Source: Cephaloticoccus capnophilus
GTDB lineage: Bacteria; Verrucomicrobiota; Verrucomicrobiia; Opitutales; Opitutaceae
NCBI RefSeq assembly: GCF_001580045.1
Contig: NZ_LSZP01000003.1
Span: forward strand, 1 to 64,000
DNA: 64,000 nt
Direction of reading: 5' to 3'
Of the stretch, positions 55,394-64,000 are shown one piece after another. The notes under the pieces were generated by a model. That model did not search any database. It worked only from the letters and a program-made list of their open reading frames with translations, and had not been told where the DNA came from. The stretch's first letter is position 1, and each line of letters opens with the position of its first letter. Both the position numbers and the translations under genes were made by a program.

Positions 55394-56269
55394 TCAGCCG
55401 CGAAAGCGCGTTTCGGGCAGGCCTGCGACGCCCGCATCTACCGCAAACAGGCCGCCCGCCTGTGGTTGTGCCGCCCGTGCCTCGTCCGTAAGACCCTCTG
55501 CCGCACTGGTGATATAGAGGGTGCGCAAATCAGGGCCACCGAACATGCAGCTCGTTGGATTGCTCACTGGCAGGTGGACTTCACCAACAATGCGCCCGTC
55601 TGGCGCGAAGCGGAAGACTTTCCCACTGCCCCAAACTGCCACCCAGATAAAGCCCTCTGCGTCGATGGTGCCGCCATCGGGGGTATAGTCCGTGCCGATG
55701 GTATCCGCAAATGGCCGACGGTTCGAGAGGGTTCCTGCGGAATGGTCGTAGTCGAAAACCGATATTTGCTTGTCAAGCGAGTCAGCAAACCAGAAGCGGT
55801 CGTTCTCGCGCGACCAGACAAGGCAGTTCGATATGCCGATACCGTCTAACACTTTGTGCACCGACAGATCAGGGTCCAAGCGGTAGAGTGCCGCTGTGTG
55901 GTTGGGACCGCTTTCGTCCAAGGTGCCGATCCAGTATCGGCCCATGCGATCCACCTTACCGTCGTTGAAACGGTTGCTCGGCAGATGGGCCTCTGGGCGT
56001 GCGATCCAGTCGAGCCGAGAGCTATCCAAGTCATAGAATGCCAGCCCTGAGGCAAAGGCAATGACAAGGCCCCCTTGATCGCGCAGCGCAACACTCGCAA
56101 TGCGCTCGGGCATGTCCCAATGGCGCACTTCGCCAGTTGCCGGTGTAAGCCGGTGCAAACGGCTTTCAAAGATATCGACCCAATAGAGCGCCTGCTCGCG
56201 TACATCCCAAAGCGGGCCTTCGCCTAGTGTGTTGTGACAGTCGACTACGCAGTGGGCTATATTAGACAT
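55394..56269 (-). CDS. SMP-30/gluconolactonase family lactonase
   Basis: This 291-residue beta-propeller protein has the family motifs: the metal-ligand Glu in HNTLGEGPLWDVREQALYW, SNRFNDGKVDRMGRYWIGTL (metal Asn) and ISNCLVWSRENDRFWFADSL. The later metal Asp is in TPDGGTIDAEGFIWVAVWGS. Such enzymes hydrolyse aldonolactones in sugar oxidation routes. It precedes the SDR dehydrogenase by about 100 bp on the same strand. The start has a good Shine-Dalgarno (AAGGAG, 8 nt before ATG), unlike most genes here, in keeping with the idea that this patch is acquired DNA. Confidence 0.9.
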   Translation of the reverse strand: MSNIAHCVVDCHNTLGEGPLWDVREQALYWVDIFESRLHRLTPATGEVRHWDMPERIASVALRDQGGLVIAFASGLAFYDLDSSRLDWIARPEAHLPSNRFNDGKVDRMGRYWIGTLDESGPNHTAALYRLDPDLSVHKVLDGIGISNCLVWSRENDRFWFADSLDKQISVFDYDHSAGTLSNRRPFADTIGTDYTPDGGTIDAEGFIWVAVWGSGKVFRFAPDGRIVGEVHLPVSNPTSCMFGGPDLRTLYITSAAEGLTDEARAAQPQAGGLFAVDAGVAGLPETRFRG

Positions 56270-56296
56270 GATTTGCTCCTTGATGGGTTAAGTAGT

Positions 56297-56480
56297 TCTT
56301 CGGTTAGCCGTGCTCTGGTCGAGCGACCTAGCAAGTCTAAAACAGCGGTGGCGGGGCTGGATTTCATTGGCCAGCCAGCGGTGATTAAAGCCGTTCGCCC
56401 GCGATTGGTCACCGTCCCTGACAAAATCTGATTATCTTCGCCCGCTGAGCCTCCCTCAATCCGTAACGCTTTATTCCTAA
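56297..56480 (-). pseudogene. Possible IS5-like transposase N-terminal scar
   Basis: On the reverse strand the frame IKRYGLREAQRAKIIRFCQG R reads like the opening of IS5-family transposases (RYGL-x-x-x-Q-x-x-x-I near the start). It ends at a TGA. The DNA just after it still resembles the GRTA...NR block expected next, but in shifted frames. No terminal repeats were found. The stretch 56270-56590 has no intact gene otherwise. The identification is weak. Confidence 0.25.
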
Positions 56481-56590
56481 AATCCTCCCATACAAAGCCT
56501 TACTGGCCACTATCGACTCAGCCTAAAATGAAAGAACAGGCTTGCGGTTTGGGGGCGAGGTGTTTGCCTCCGAGCTTCCCGCTTGGAATT

Positions 56591-56684
56591 GGAGAGATGG
56601 CTGAGTGGTCGAAAGCGGCGCTTTGCTAAAGCGTTGTAGGGCTTAAATTCCCTACCGAGGGTTCGAATCCCTCTCTCTCCGCCA
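56591..56684 (+). tRNA. tRNA-Ser (anticodon GCT), CCA encoded
   Basis: This is a class II cloverleaf: acceptor GGAGAGA/TCTCTCC, anticodon loop TTGCTAA (GCT) and a long variable arm (TAGGGCTTAAATTCCCTA). The T arm is GAGGG-TTCGAAT-CCCTC, the discriminator is G and CCA is encoded at 56682-56684. The length of 94 nt fits tRNA-Ser. Confidence 0.95.
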
Positions 56685-56709
56685 CGGTCTAAGACCGTCT
56701 CACTTTTTT
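56684..56709 (+). terminator. Terminator after tRNA-Ser
   Basis: ACGGTC / GACCGT forms a short stem with a TAA loop at 56684-56698, followed by ctcac and six T. It overlaps the last base of the tRNA 3' end. From here to the ftsH start (56710-56975) I see only non-coding sequence. Confidence 0.7.
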
Positions 56710-56975
56710 GCCAAAACAAGGGGCATCACTTTTGCGGCAGGTCGGTGCCCTGCGCTCGCTCGGAAACTCGAAATCGCCCAAGTTGAGCACGGACTGAAAA
56801 GTTGACGCCGCACAGGTCGTATTTGGATTTGGGCGCGCAGTTAGCGAAGGACATTCTTAATAGGTAGGTCGGTTTTTCGCTAAGTTTCCCGCTAAGTAAG
56901 AGCGACTACGCGACCGCGCCAATTGACTTCGCGACGTGGAACATGCAGCGTCCACACTCACTCCTATTTGTCCCC

Positions 56976-59003
56976 ATGCCCGATTCCGATAACAAGAAGA
57001 GCCGCCGCCCTCTGAAAAACCTCCCTCCAGACCGCTTTCAGCCGAAGGTGCTGCTTATCTGGCTACTGGTCGCGCTGACTTTGACGTCGCTCTTGTTGTG
57101 GTCGCCTGCCCGCCTCGGCTCGCCCATCACGCTCAAAATCCAGCAAGTCGTCGAGCTCGCCGAAAGTGGCGGTATCAAGGAAGGCGTCATTAAGCCCGAT
57201 CTATCGGGCGGGCGCGATTGGTCACTGGTGACGGGCGAGTTGAGCGAGCCCATGTTGCTGCGGCCGGACAGCGAGCAGACGACTACGGCCTTCCGCTCGG
57301 CGGGCCGCCTTACCGACTCAAACCTAGAGCGGCTCCAGCGTTCGGCGCGCTTTGTCGAGCAACCGGCCACCACGATGTGGTCGCAGATTTTGGCGAACGT
57401 TATCCCCTTCGTCATCATTATCGGGCTCTTGTACTTTCTCTTCATCAGGCAGCTCAAACAGGCGGGGCGGGGCGCACTCAGTTTTGGCAAAAGCAAGGCA
57501 AAGCTGCTCACGCGCGATAAAGAGAAGATCACTTTCGCGGACGTCGCGGGTTGCGATGAGGCGAAGGAGGAAATCAGCGAGATCGTCGAGTTCCTAAAAG
57601 CCCCGAAAAAATTCTCCGCCATCGGTGGGCGCGTTCCCAAAGGCATGTTGATGGTTGGGCCTCCGGGCACGGGGAAGACGCTGCTCGCCAAAGCGGTCGC
57701 GGGTGAGGCGGACGTCCCATTTTTCTCCATCTCTGGTTCGGACTTTGTGGAAATGTTTGTCGGCGTCGGCGCGAGCCGCGTGCGCGATATGTTTGAGCAA
57801 GGCCGCAAAAACGCGCCCTGCCTCATCTTTATCGATGAAATCGACGCAGTGGGCCGCCAGCGCGGAGCGGGACTCGGCGGCGGTAACGACGAGCGCGAGC
57901 AGACGCTTAACTCGCTCTTGGTCGAGATGGACGGGTTTAGCACGCAGGACGGCGTCATCATCATCGCCGCGACCAACCGGCCCGACGTGCTCGATAGCGC
58001 GTTGCTGCGCCCCGGCCGCTTTGATCGCCAAGTGACTGTGGACTTGCCCGACATCGTGGGCCGCGAAGCAATCCTGCGCGTCCACGCGAAAAAAATCACG
58101 CTTGCCGAAGGCGTTGACCCCGCACTCATCGCGCGCGGCACGCCGGGCTTCTCGGGCGCAGACCTAGCCAATCTCCTCAACGAAGGGGCACTTCTCGCAG
58201 CCCGCCGCAATAAGGAGAAGGTCGAGATGATCGACATCGAGGATGCGCGCGAAAAAGTCCTCTTTGGCCGCGAGCACCGCCGCCTTATGGACGAGTCCGA
58301 AAAGCGGCTCATCGCTTGGCACGAGGCCGGACACGCCATTATTCAGGGGCTCCTCGACGATGGCACGATGCCCGTTCACAAAGTCACCATCATCCCGCGG
58401 GGCCAAAGCCTCGGCAGCACGACCTACATCCCGACGAAGGACATTCTCACGCGCCCGATGAAAAAGCTGCTCGACCAAATCGCGATGGCGATGGGCGGCC
58501 GCATTGGCGAGGAACTTGTCACTGGCGACTTTAGCAACGGCGCGAGCGGCGACATTAAGCAGGCCACAAAAATCGCCCGTGCGATGGTCTGCGATTATGG
58601 GATGAGTGCGCTCGGCCCCGTGGATCTCGCCGAAAACCAAGACACCGTCTTTCTCGGGCGCGACATTACGCGCTCCCGCCACATTAGCGAAGACACCGCG
58701 CGTAAAGTTGACGAAGAGGTGACCCGTATCCTCAAAGAGCAATACGCGCGCGCCAAAGAGCTGATTTACTCGCACCGCGCCGCGCTCGATAAAATCGCCG
58801 AGGCTCTGCTCGAATACGAGACGATCGAGGGTAAACACATCCTCGAAATCCTCGCACACGGCGAAATTAAGAGTGCGGTCATCGTCTCGCCGCCGCCTAA
58901 GCCAAAGCCCGCTCCAACTCTCGCCGAGGAGGGCACGACAGCGCAGGAAACCGAGCCGGTCATGCCCTCGCTCGAAGGCACACCCGCCCCCAGCCCAGCC
59001 TAG
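56976..59003 (+). CDS. ftsH: ATP-dependent zinc metalloprotease FtsH
   Basis: This 675-residue membrane protease has TM1 ([20 protein letters not shown]), a periplasmic domain, TM2 ([13 protein letters not shown]-type, near 140) and an AAA+ domain. The AAA+ domain has Walker [12 protein letters not shown] near residue 228, Walker [16 protein letters not shown] and the arginine-finger region [21 protein letters not shown] zinc site HEAGH lies near residue 448. The C-terminus is Pro/Glu-rich. It degrades misfolded and regulatory membrane proteins. The ATG at 56976 ([11 protein letters not shown]) is preferred to one 11 codons upstream. Confidence 0.95.
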   Translation: MPDSDNKKSRRPLKNLPPDRFQPKVLLIWLLVALTLTSLLLWSPARLGSPITLKIQQVVELAESGGIKEGVIKPDLSGGRDWSLVTGELSEPMLLRPDSEQTTTAFRSAGRLTDSNLERLQRSARFVEQPATTMWSQILANVIPFVIIIGLLYFLFIRQLKQAGRGALSFGKSKAKLLTRDKEKITFADVAGCDEAKEEISEIVEFLKAPKKFSAIGGRVPKGMLMVGPPGTGKTLLAKAVAGEADVPFFSISGSDFVEMFVGVGASRVRDMFEQGRKNAPCLIFIDEIDAVGRQRGAGLGGGNDEREQTLNSLLVEMDGFSTQDGVIIIAATNRPDVLDSALLRPGRFDRQVTVDLPDIVGREAILRVHAKKITLAEGVDPALIARGTPGFSGADLANLLNEGALLAARRNKEKVEMIDIEDAREKVLFGREHRRLMDESEKRLIAWHEAGHAIIQGLLDDGTMPVHKVTIIPRGQSLGSTTYIPTKDILTRPMKKLLDQIAMAMGGRIGEELVTGDFSNGASGDIKQATKIARAMVCDYGMSALGPVDLAENQDTVFLGRDITRSRHISEDTARKVDEEVTRILKEQYARAKELIYSHRAALDKIAEALLEYETIEGKHILEILAHGEIKSAVIVSPPPKPKPAPTLAEEGTTAQETEPVMPSLEGTPAPSPA

Positions 59004-59006
59004 GTT

Positions 59007-59040
59007 TTCCACTGCGCGTGGGGCGGCGGTCAGTGACCGC
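59007..59040 (+). repeat. Intergenic repeat unit A-B after ftsH
   Basis: The first part (A) begins TTCCACTGCGCGTGGGGCGG and the second (B) is the palindrome-like GCGGTCAGTGACCGC. A recurs inverted at 59285-59307 and 59356-59377, and B recurs at 59319-59337. It lies 4 bp after the ftsH stop. Confidence 0.8.
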
Positions 59041-59048
59041 TTCCATTT

Positions 59049-59097
59049 AATTTGGGATTTCTCATCGCGCTATTGCGCGAAAGCGAAATCCCAAATT
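59049..59097. repeat. Inverted repeat 1 in ftsH-MFS spacer
   Basis: AATTTGGGATTTC (59049-59061) and its exact complement GAAATCCCAAATT (59085-59097) flank an inner hairpin TCGCGC-TATT-GCGCGA. The whole could form a cruciform or long RNA hairpin. It has no T-tract and so is not a standard terminator. Confidence 0.85.
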
Positions 59098-59215
59098 TGA
59101 AAGCACTCCCCCCTGGCGCGTTGCGACAGGGAGGGGAAAGTAGGGTGATAACCCGTTTGGGCGAGGTGGGGAAAATCACCAGTAAACTCCCATCCCAAAG
59201 TTTGTGGTCCTTTTC

Positions 59216-59265
59216 ACAGAGCCGCTTGGCTGCTGTGCGAATGCACGGCAACCAAGCGGCTCTGT
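59216..59265. repeat. Inverted repeat 2: near-perfect 23-bp hairpin
   Basis: The 14-bp arms ACAGAGCCGCTTGG (59216-59229) and CCAAGCGGCTCTGT (59252-59265) extend inward through GCTGTGC/GCACGGC to a GAAT loop. This gives about 23 pairs with one mismatch and one wobble. It is not followed by a T-tract. Confidence 0.85.
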
Positions 59266-59284
59266 AAATGGGTGCAGCGACACG

Positions 59285-59377
59285 CTGCCGCCCCACGCGC
59301 AGTGGAAGCTCAGAGAGAGCGGTCACTGACCGCCGCCAAATAAAACAGCCTGCGGCTGCCGCCTCACGCGCAGTGGG
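59285..59377. repeat. Inverted and direct copies of unit A and B
   Basis: CTGCCGCCCCACGCGCAGTG (59285 on) is the inverse of unit A. The palindrome GCGGTCACTGACCGC (59319 on) is unit B inverted. CTGCCGCCTCACGCGCAGTG (59356 on) is a second inverse copy of A with one change. With the other elements, nearly all of 59004-59400 is repeat material and no gene is present there. Confidence 0.8.
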
Positions 59378-59500
59378 GGTTGTGGCACTTCTCTTGGAGT
59401 CTTATTATGATGTGGGCGTAGTATCTTTTCGTACCGGACGGGAATAGTGTCGAAAGCGGGAACTGAGGGGCGCAGCAGTTGCTTCGCCTGTCGGTTGTTT

Positions 59501-60787
59501 ATGTCCGAATTGTTGTCTCCTCCCGTGTCTTCTACCGCCTCTGCTAATCCTTATCGCCAACTGTTCGCGGCGCGGGGGACGCTGTGGTTTTTCGTGGCGG
59601 GGATGATTGCGCGGTTTCCTTCGGGGATGATCACGCTGTCGATTGTGATGATGCTCACGCATTCGCGGACGAATTACAGTTTGCCGAGTTTGGTCGCGAG
59701 CACGGCGATTTTGTCGAATGCGCTGATTGCGCCGCAGTTGTCACGGCTGGCCGACCGCTATGGGCAATCGCGAATCGCGCTGCCCGCGATGGGGGTGACG
59801 GTTACGGCGTTCGTCGCGCTGATGTTGGGCGCGCGGCTGATGTGGCCGGCTTGGGCTTTGTTCGTTTGCGCGGTGGGCTCGGGCTGCATTCCAAATTTTG
59901 GCGCGTTCTCGCGTGCACGCTGGTCGCATGTGTATTCGGGCACGCCGCTTTTGCGTGCGGCGTTTTCGCTAGAAGCGCTTTGCGAGGAGATGGTTTGGAC
60001 CTGTGCGCCGTTGATTGTGATTTGGTGCACGACGCGGCTTTTTCCTGAGTCGGGAATCGCGGCGGCGGCTCTACTTTTTACTTTGGGCGGCCTGGTGTTT
60101 TGCGCGCAGCGGAAGAGCGAACCGCCCGCGCTTGCGCACCAGTCGCCGCCCGCGCCAGCGGCGGATGAGGGGCGAGCAAGCGAAGTCGCGCGGGATCGAT
60201 CGGCGATTTTTATGCCTGTAGTGCTGATTTCGTCGTTGGCCCTTTTGGGCTTCGGCGGGTTTTTCGGCGTCGTGGAGGTGGCGACGACGGCCTTTGCGAA
60301 GGCACTCGGAGTACCGGGAAAGATTTTTTACCCGCTTAGTCTGTGTGCTGTCGGTTCGTTTATTGGCGGAATCCTTTACGGGCGGCGGGCGTGGGGCTTG
60401 CCGCTGCGCCGTCAGTTTTTGGTTGTTACGGGAGTATTCTTCGCGAGCACGCTGCTGTTCTTCTTTGTTGGCGGGCTTTGGGGGCTGGCATTGTTTTGCT
60501 TCCTGTCGGGCGGGATGAGTGCACCGACGATTATTATTTCGATGGGGCTGATTGAGAGCTTGGTCGCGAAGCCGCGGCTGACCGAGAGTATGACTTGGGG
60601 CTTGGTGAGTCCTCTCGTCGGGATGGCGCTGGGGGCGGCAGTTGCGGGGCCGGTAGTAGACTGGGCAGGGCCAGCGCGGGCGTTTTATGGGGTGAGCGCT
60701 TTCGGTGCCTTGACTTTTGCGGTGGCGTGGGTGGGCCAAGCTTGGCTCGCGCCGCCGTCACCGCAGGGCATTCGCACCGTTCGCTAA
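59501..60787 (+). CDS. Major facilitator superfamily transporter
   Basis: This 428-residue protein has about twelve hydrophobic helices in two halves split by a charged loop near residues 205-230 (QRKSEPPALAHQSPPAPAAD). The first half has SRLADRYGQSRIALP, matching the MFS loop 2-3 pattern (G-x-x-x-D-R-x-G with shifts). Helices include ALPAMGVTVTAFVALMLGAR and SSLALLGFGGFFGVVEVATT. The substrate is unknown, and the overall style resembles drug or sugar exporters of the MFS. I chose the ATG at 59501. The frame opens earlier but with a poor start. Confidence 0.85.
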   Translation: MSELLSPPVSSTASANPYRQLFAARGTLWFFVAGMIARFPSGMITLSIVMMLTHSRTNYSLPSLVASTAILSNALIAPQLSRLADRYGQSRIALPAMGVTVTAFVALMLGARLMWPAWALFVCAVGSGCIPNFGAFSRARWSHVYSGTPLLRAAFSLEALCEEMVWTCAPLIVIWCTTRLFPESGIAAAALLFTLGGLVFCAQRKSEPPALAHQSPPAPAADEGRASEVARDRSAIFMPVVLISSLALLGFGGFFGVVEVATTAFAKALGVPGKIFYPLSLCAVGSFIGGILYGRRAWGLPLRRQFLVVTGVFFASTLLFFFVGGLWGLALFCFLSGGMSAPTIIISMGLIESLVAKPRLTESMTWGLVSPLVGMALGAAVAGPVVDWAGPARAFYGVSAFGALTFAVAWVGQAWLAPPSPQGIRTVR

Positions 60788-60850
60788 ACTTAATATAAAT
60801 CGGTCTTGGATTTTTGGCCTGTGCTACGCAGTCTCGTAAGTCTCTTACTT

Positions 60851-62227
60851 ATGAAGATTTGTTGTATAGGAGCAGGTTACGTTGGTGGGCCCACGATGGC
60901 GATGATCGCCAAGCAAGCTCCCGATATTGAGGTCCGCGTGGTGGATATGAACGCGGCGCGGATTGCCGCGTGGAACTCGGCTAAACTGCCCGTTTACGAG
61001 CCGGGACTCGACGAGGTGGTGCAGGAGTGTCGCGGGCGAAATCTGTTTTTTTCGACAGAAGTCCGCGCGGCGATTCGCGAGGCGGACATCATTTTCGTGT
61101 CGGTGAATACGCCGACCAAGACCTACGGACTGGGCGCGGGTCGTGCGGCGGATTTGCGCTACATCGAGTCGGTGGCGCGCACTGTGGCGGAGGAGGCGCG
61201 CGGCCCCAAAATCATCGTCGAAAAGTCCACCATCCCGGTAAAAACCGCCGGGACGATTCAGACTATCCTCGCGGCTAATGCGCGTCCGGGGGTGGCGTTT
61301 GAGGTGTTGTCGAATCCCGAGTTTTTGGCGGAGGGAACGGCGGTCGCCGACTTACTTGCGCCCGACCGTGTGCTTATCGGTGGCGAGAGGACGCCGAGTG
61401 GGGAGCGTGCGCTGCAAACGCTGGTCGATGTCTATGCGCGCTGGGTGCCGCGCGAGCGGATCGTGACGACCAATCTCTGGTCGTCGGAGCTCTCGAAGCT
61501 CGTTGCCAACGCGTTTCTCGCGCAGCGGATTTCGTCGATTAATTCGATCTCCGCGCTGTGCGAAGCGACGGGGGCTGATGTCGATGAGGTCGCCAACGCG
61601 ATTGGCAAGGACAGCCGAATCGGCCCGAAATTTCTGAAAGCGTCGGTGGGCTTTGGCGGCTCGTGCTTCCAAAAAGACATCCTCAACCTGTCTTATCTGT
61701 GCGAGCACTTCGGGTTGCCCGAGGTCGCTGCCTATTGGCAAGGCGTGGTCGAGATGAACGACTGGCAGAAGCGGCGTTTCACGAGCCGGATCGTCAATGC
61801 GCTCTTTAACACGGTCGCCGACAAGCGAATCGCGGTGCTCGGTTTTGCGTTTAAAAAGGACACCAATGACACGCGTGAATCGGCGGCGATTACCGTTTGC
61901 CGCGATTTACTCGGCGAGCGCGCACAAGTCGTCGTCTACGACCCGAAGGTGAGTGCCGAGGAGATCCGGCGCGACGTGGGCGGGCCGAGCGCGGGCGACG
62001 ACTGCGATCGGTTGCAAATCGCATCGAGTGCTGCCGAGGCCTGTGCGGGTGCGCACGCTGTGGCCGTCCTGACCGAGTGGGATGAGTTCAAGACTCTGGA
62101 CTTCGGGGCGATCTACGCAGGGATGAGCAAGCCGGCCTTCGTGTTCGATGGGCGCAACCTGCTCGACCACGCCGCGCTGCGCGAAATCGGCTTCCGCGTC
62201 GAAGCCATCGGCAAGGTAGTGTCGTAG
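60851..62227 (+). CDS. ugd: UDP-glucose 6-dehydrogenase, animal/plant-like type
   Basis: This 458-residue enzyme oxidises UDP-glucose to UDP-glucuronate. It has the NAD motif [39 protein letters not shown] and [14 protein letters not shown]. The catalytic Cys272 is in [16 protein letters not shown], followed by [20 protein letters not shown]. Length and wording are much closer to animal UGDH as I remember it ([28 protein letters not shown]) than to the shorter E. coli Ugd. Product may feed exopolysaccharide or LPS. The ATG at 60851 fits the family. A terminator follows. Confidence 0.95.
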   Translation: MKICCIGAGYVGGPTMAMIAKQAPDIEVRVVDMNAARIAAWNSAKLPVYEPGLDEVVQECRGRNLFFSTEVRAAIREADIIFVSVNTPTKTYGLGAGRAADLRYIESVARTVAEEARGPKIIVEKSTIPVKTAGTIQTILAANARPGVAFEVLSNPEFLAEGTAVADLLAPDRVLIGGERTPSGERALQTLVDVYARWVPRERIVTTNLWSSELSKLVANAFLAQRISSINSISALCEATGADVDEVANAIGKDSRIGPKFLKASVGFGGSCFQKDILNLSYLCEHFGLPEVAAYWQGVVEMNDWQKRRFTSRIVNALFNTVADKRIAVLGFAFKKDTNDTRESAAITVCRDLLGERAQVVVYDPKVSAEEIRRDVGGPSAGDDCDRLQIASSAAEACAGAHAVAVLTEWDEFKTLDFGAIYAGMSKPAFVFDGRNLLDHAALREIGFRVEAIGKVVS

Positions 62228-62240
62228 ACACCCTTTATGT

Positions 62241-62263
62241 GGCGGGGCGCCGCCCCTTTTATT
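62241..62263 (+). terminator. Terminator after ugd, with adjacent CG-rich hairpin
   Basis: GGGGC / GCCCC with a GCC loop is followed by ttttattt and fits a short rho-independent terminator for ugd. A second hairpin, CGCGCGC-GTTA-GCGCGCG at 62270-62287, lies next to it and may serve the convergent alr gene, though it lacks a T-tract. Confidence 0.65.
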
Positions 62264-62320
62264 TCGCCGCGCGCGCGTTAGCGCGCGTGTATGTAACACC
62301 ATTGGAGAGCGAGTCCGCCC

Positions 62321-63526
62321 TCAAATCCCCAATGGGGATTGGTAGAGGCGGGGGACGCGTTTGGTGATTGAGCAGAGGATTTCCCAGGGGATGGTGTCGG
62401 CCCAGCGGCTGAACTCGCCGATGTCGATTTGAGCGAGAGGGGCGGGGGATGTTGCGGCGGGCTCGGAACTGGGTTGCGCGGTGTTGGGTGTAGGTTGCGT
62501 GCCGATGAGGACGGCTTCGTCGCCACAAGCGACTGCGGGGAGCGCACTCACGTCCAAAATGGTTTGATCCATCGTGACGCGTCCGAGGATAGGGCAGCGG
62601 TGGCCACCGACGAGGACTTGGCCGCGATTACTGAGGGCGCGTGGGATGCCGTCGCCATAGCCGGCGCAGAGGATTGCGACGCGCGTATCGCGGGCGAGCC
62701 GGTGGGTGCGGCCGTAGCTGATGGTGGTGCCCGCGGGGAGCTCTTTCACGAGGCCGATGCGTGTGTGAAAGCTGAATACAGGCTCGGTGTGGACTTGGGT
62801 GAGCAGGGCGTGCGGGGCGGGCTGAATGCCGAATTGGAGGAGGCCGATTCGCACGGCGTTAAAAGGGCGGCCGCCTTCGGGAAGCGTGCCGAGGCCTGCG
62901 CTGTTGTCGGCGTGGATAAAGAGTGACTGGTCGAGCCGAAGCCCGAGGGCTTCGCAGCGTGAGAGTGCGTCGAGGAAGCAGTGGCGTTGTTCCGCAGTGA
63001 AGGCGGCGTCCTCGTCGGGGCTGGCGAAGTGGGTGTAGATGCCCGCGAGTTCGAGATGCGGGGCGGCGGTAATTTGCGCATAGAGCGCGTGCGCGTCTGT
63101 ATGCCAAACACCGAGGCGGCCCATGCCGGTATCAATTTTGAGGTGCACTTTTAGGCGGCGGCCAGCGGCGCGGCCTACGGCGTCGAAGCGGGCGATTTCT
63201 TGCGCACTGGAAATGGTGGCGGCGAGGTCGAGCTCGGCGAGGAGTGGGTCTTCTTCGAGGAGGAGCGGGCTGAGGACGAGGATGGGCCAGCCGGGGCCGA
63301 GCTCGCGGAGTTGCGCGGCTTCGGCGACGTTGGCGACGGCGAAGAGGTCGGCTCCCGAGTGCATCATCCGCGCGGCGGCGTGGTGCAGGCCGTGCCCGTA
63401 GGCGTCGGCCTTGACGACGGCGACGTAGCGCATGTGGGCGGGGAGCGTGGCGCGGATGCGGCGTAGGTTGCGCTCCAGGGCGGCGAGGTCGATTTGCGCC
63501 CAGCATCTATTGACGTGCGGCTTCAT
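62321..63526 (-). CDS. alr: Alanine racemase
   Basis: This 401-residue PLP enzyme has the PLP Lys in [17 protein letters not shown] (Lys39), [20 protein letters not shown] and the second catalytic Tyr in [27 protein letters not shown] also matches the family. It supplies D-alanine for peptidoglycan. A Pro/Ser/Thr/Ala-rich insert of about 20 residues (around residue 355) and a short C-terminal extension make it somewhat longer than usual. The upstream gene on the same strand ends 22 bp before its start. Confidence 0.95.
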   Translation of the reverse strand: MKPHVNRCWAQIDLAALERNLRRIRATLPAHMRYVAVVKADAYGHGLHHAAARMMHSGADLFAVANVAEAAQLRELGPGWPILVLSPLLLEEDPLLAELDLAATISSAQEIARFDAVGRAAGRRLKVHLKIDTGMGRLGVWHTDAHALYAQITAAPHLELAGIYTHFASPDEDAAFTAEQRHCFLDALSRCEALGLRLDQSLFIHADNSAGLGTLPEGGRPFNAVRIGLLQFGIQPAPHALLTQVHTEPVFSFHTRIGLVKELPAGTTISYGRTHRLARDTRVAILCAGYGDGIPRALSNRGQVLVGGHRCPILGRVTMDQTILDVSALPAVACGDEAVLIGTQPTPNTAQPSSEPAATSPAPLAQIDIGEFSRWADTIPWEILCSITKRVPRLYQSPLGI

Positions 63527-63548
63527 GAGGTCGGTGGCGCAGGCGGTT

Positions 63549-64000
63549 TTACTTGGTGGCGGCTGCGGGTGTGTTTAGCGCAGCGGGCGGGCGGTGGATT
63601 TGGGGAGACCAAGTCTTGTAGGTCGCTTCGTTGTGCAGAAAGGCGTCTGGCTCGTGTGCGGGCGTGAAGAGCTGGGCCGCTTGCACGCGCTCGTTGGCAA
63701 AGAGCGTTTCGAGGTCGTAGGGAACGCGGGTGAGATTCGGCGGTGGCGTTGTCCAGTGGCGGAATCCCTCCGGCATGCCGTAGACCTGTTTTTTTTGCAG
63801 CGGCTCGTTGGCCCGTGTCAGGGTGCTTTGGTCAGAAGGTTCAGGATTTTCTGCGTTGGGGGCGTGGCGAAGTCCGCTACTCGGCACTTGGCGGAGTGCT
63901 TGGCCGAGTTTTTGGACGTGCCAGTGGTCGCGGCGCGCATCGGCGATGAGTGTGAGTGTGGCGTCGCCGAGTCCGTGCGCGAGAAGGGCGAGGCTTTGGT
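63549..64000 (-). CDS. Edge-cut protein of unknown function upstream of alr
   Basis: The frame is open from the right edge to the stop at 63549-63551, so the N-terminus is missing. The visible 149 residues start [20 protein letters not shown], followed by [21 protein letters not shown] linker and the segment [59 protein letters not shown] come next. I do not recognise it. A GTG at 63885-63887 could be read as a start, but coding character continues before it. It is probably co-transcribed with alr. Confidence 0.6.
   Translation of the reverse strand, partial: QSLALLAHGLGDATLTLIADARRDHWHVQKLGQALRQVPSSGLRHAPNAENPEPSDQSTLTRANEPLQKKQVYGMPEGFRHWTTPPPNLTRVPYDLETLFANERVQAAQLFTPAHEPDAFLHNEATYKTWSPQIHRPPAALNTPAAATK

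Noticed and set aside
56234-56431. 65-codon plus-strand frame overlapping the SMP-30 start
   Set aside because: It overlaps the start of a well-supported gene and shows no family motif.

Overview
The window looks like a chromosomal segment from a high-GC, Gram-negative member of the PVC group, most probably Verrucomicrobiota (Opitutales/Puniceicoccales-like). This is inferred from gene content and was not tested by a search. The supporting content is a TonB/ExbBD operon, LpxI-type lipid A synthesis, outer-membrane barrel proteins, System II cytochrome c assembly (CcsA/ResB), GatCAB, a DUF2851 protein, a membrane-anchored sugar-binding protein, and start codons that mostly lack Shine-Dalgarno sequences.

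Layout. (1) 1-1423 is accessory DNA lying against the 3' end of tRNA-Pro: an edge-cut Gly/Ala-rich ORF, a cyclophilin-like gene fragment, a coiled-coil protein and a short basic ORF. (2) 1696-6642 (minus) is an envelope energy-transduction operon: exbB, two exbD, tonB, a secreted TPR protein and two paralogous membrane-anchored coiled-coil proteins, closed by a strong terminator. (3) 7061-7460 holds tRNA-Gln, tRNA-Thr and tRNA-Lys. (4) 7597-24523 (plus) is a translation/transcription block: rpmI, rplT, pheS, pheT, gatCAB, DUF2851, nusA, infB, rbfA, nrnA-like, truB, ribF. It is followed by tRNA-Val and recN. (5) 26599-33431 (minus): ccsA, resB, a lipoprotein, a dapF-like gene lacking both catalytic cysteines, and a large conserved protein of unknown function. 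(6) 33552-38258: sppA and sufT (plus), then dusB and lpxI (minus). (7) 38546-43752 (minus): an exopolysaccharide-export type locus (Wzz/BY-kinase, Wza-like protein, barrel protein, FecR-domain protein). (8) 43860-52306: leuS, divergent from an HtrA-like/PDZ protein whose start codon is only 3 bp away, then ribE, a family-4-like UDG, metK and ahcY. (9) 52.4-56.5 kb is a lower-GC accessory patch: sugar-binding protein, an outer-membrane-protein gene remnant with its terminator, an SDR dehydrogenase, an SMP-30 lactonase and a possible transposase scar. (10) 56591-64000: tRNA-Ser, ftsH, a 0.5 kb intergenic region packed with inverted repeats, an MFS transporter, a UDP-glucose dehydrogenase resembling the animal enzyme, alr and an edge-cut gene.

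Most of the window is housekeeping. I did not find a clearly new defence or biosynthetic system. The best leads are the DapF homologue with serine at both catalytic positions, the repeat cluster after ftsH, a dispersed 32-bp intergenic repeat (three copies), a possible structured leader before metK, the terminator-like hairpin just ahead of nusA, and the uncharacterised proteins riding with tonB/exbBD. Several gene remnants (cyclophilin-like, DUF805, PIN toxin, outer-membrane protein, possible IS5 transposase) mark old insertions and deletions.
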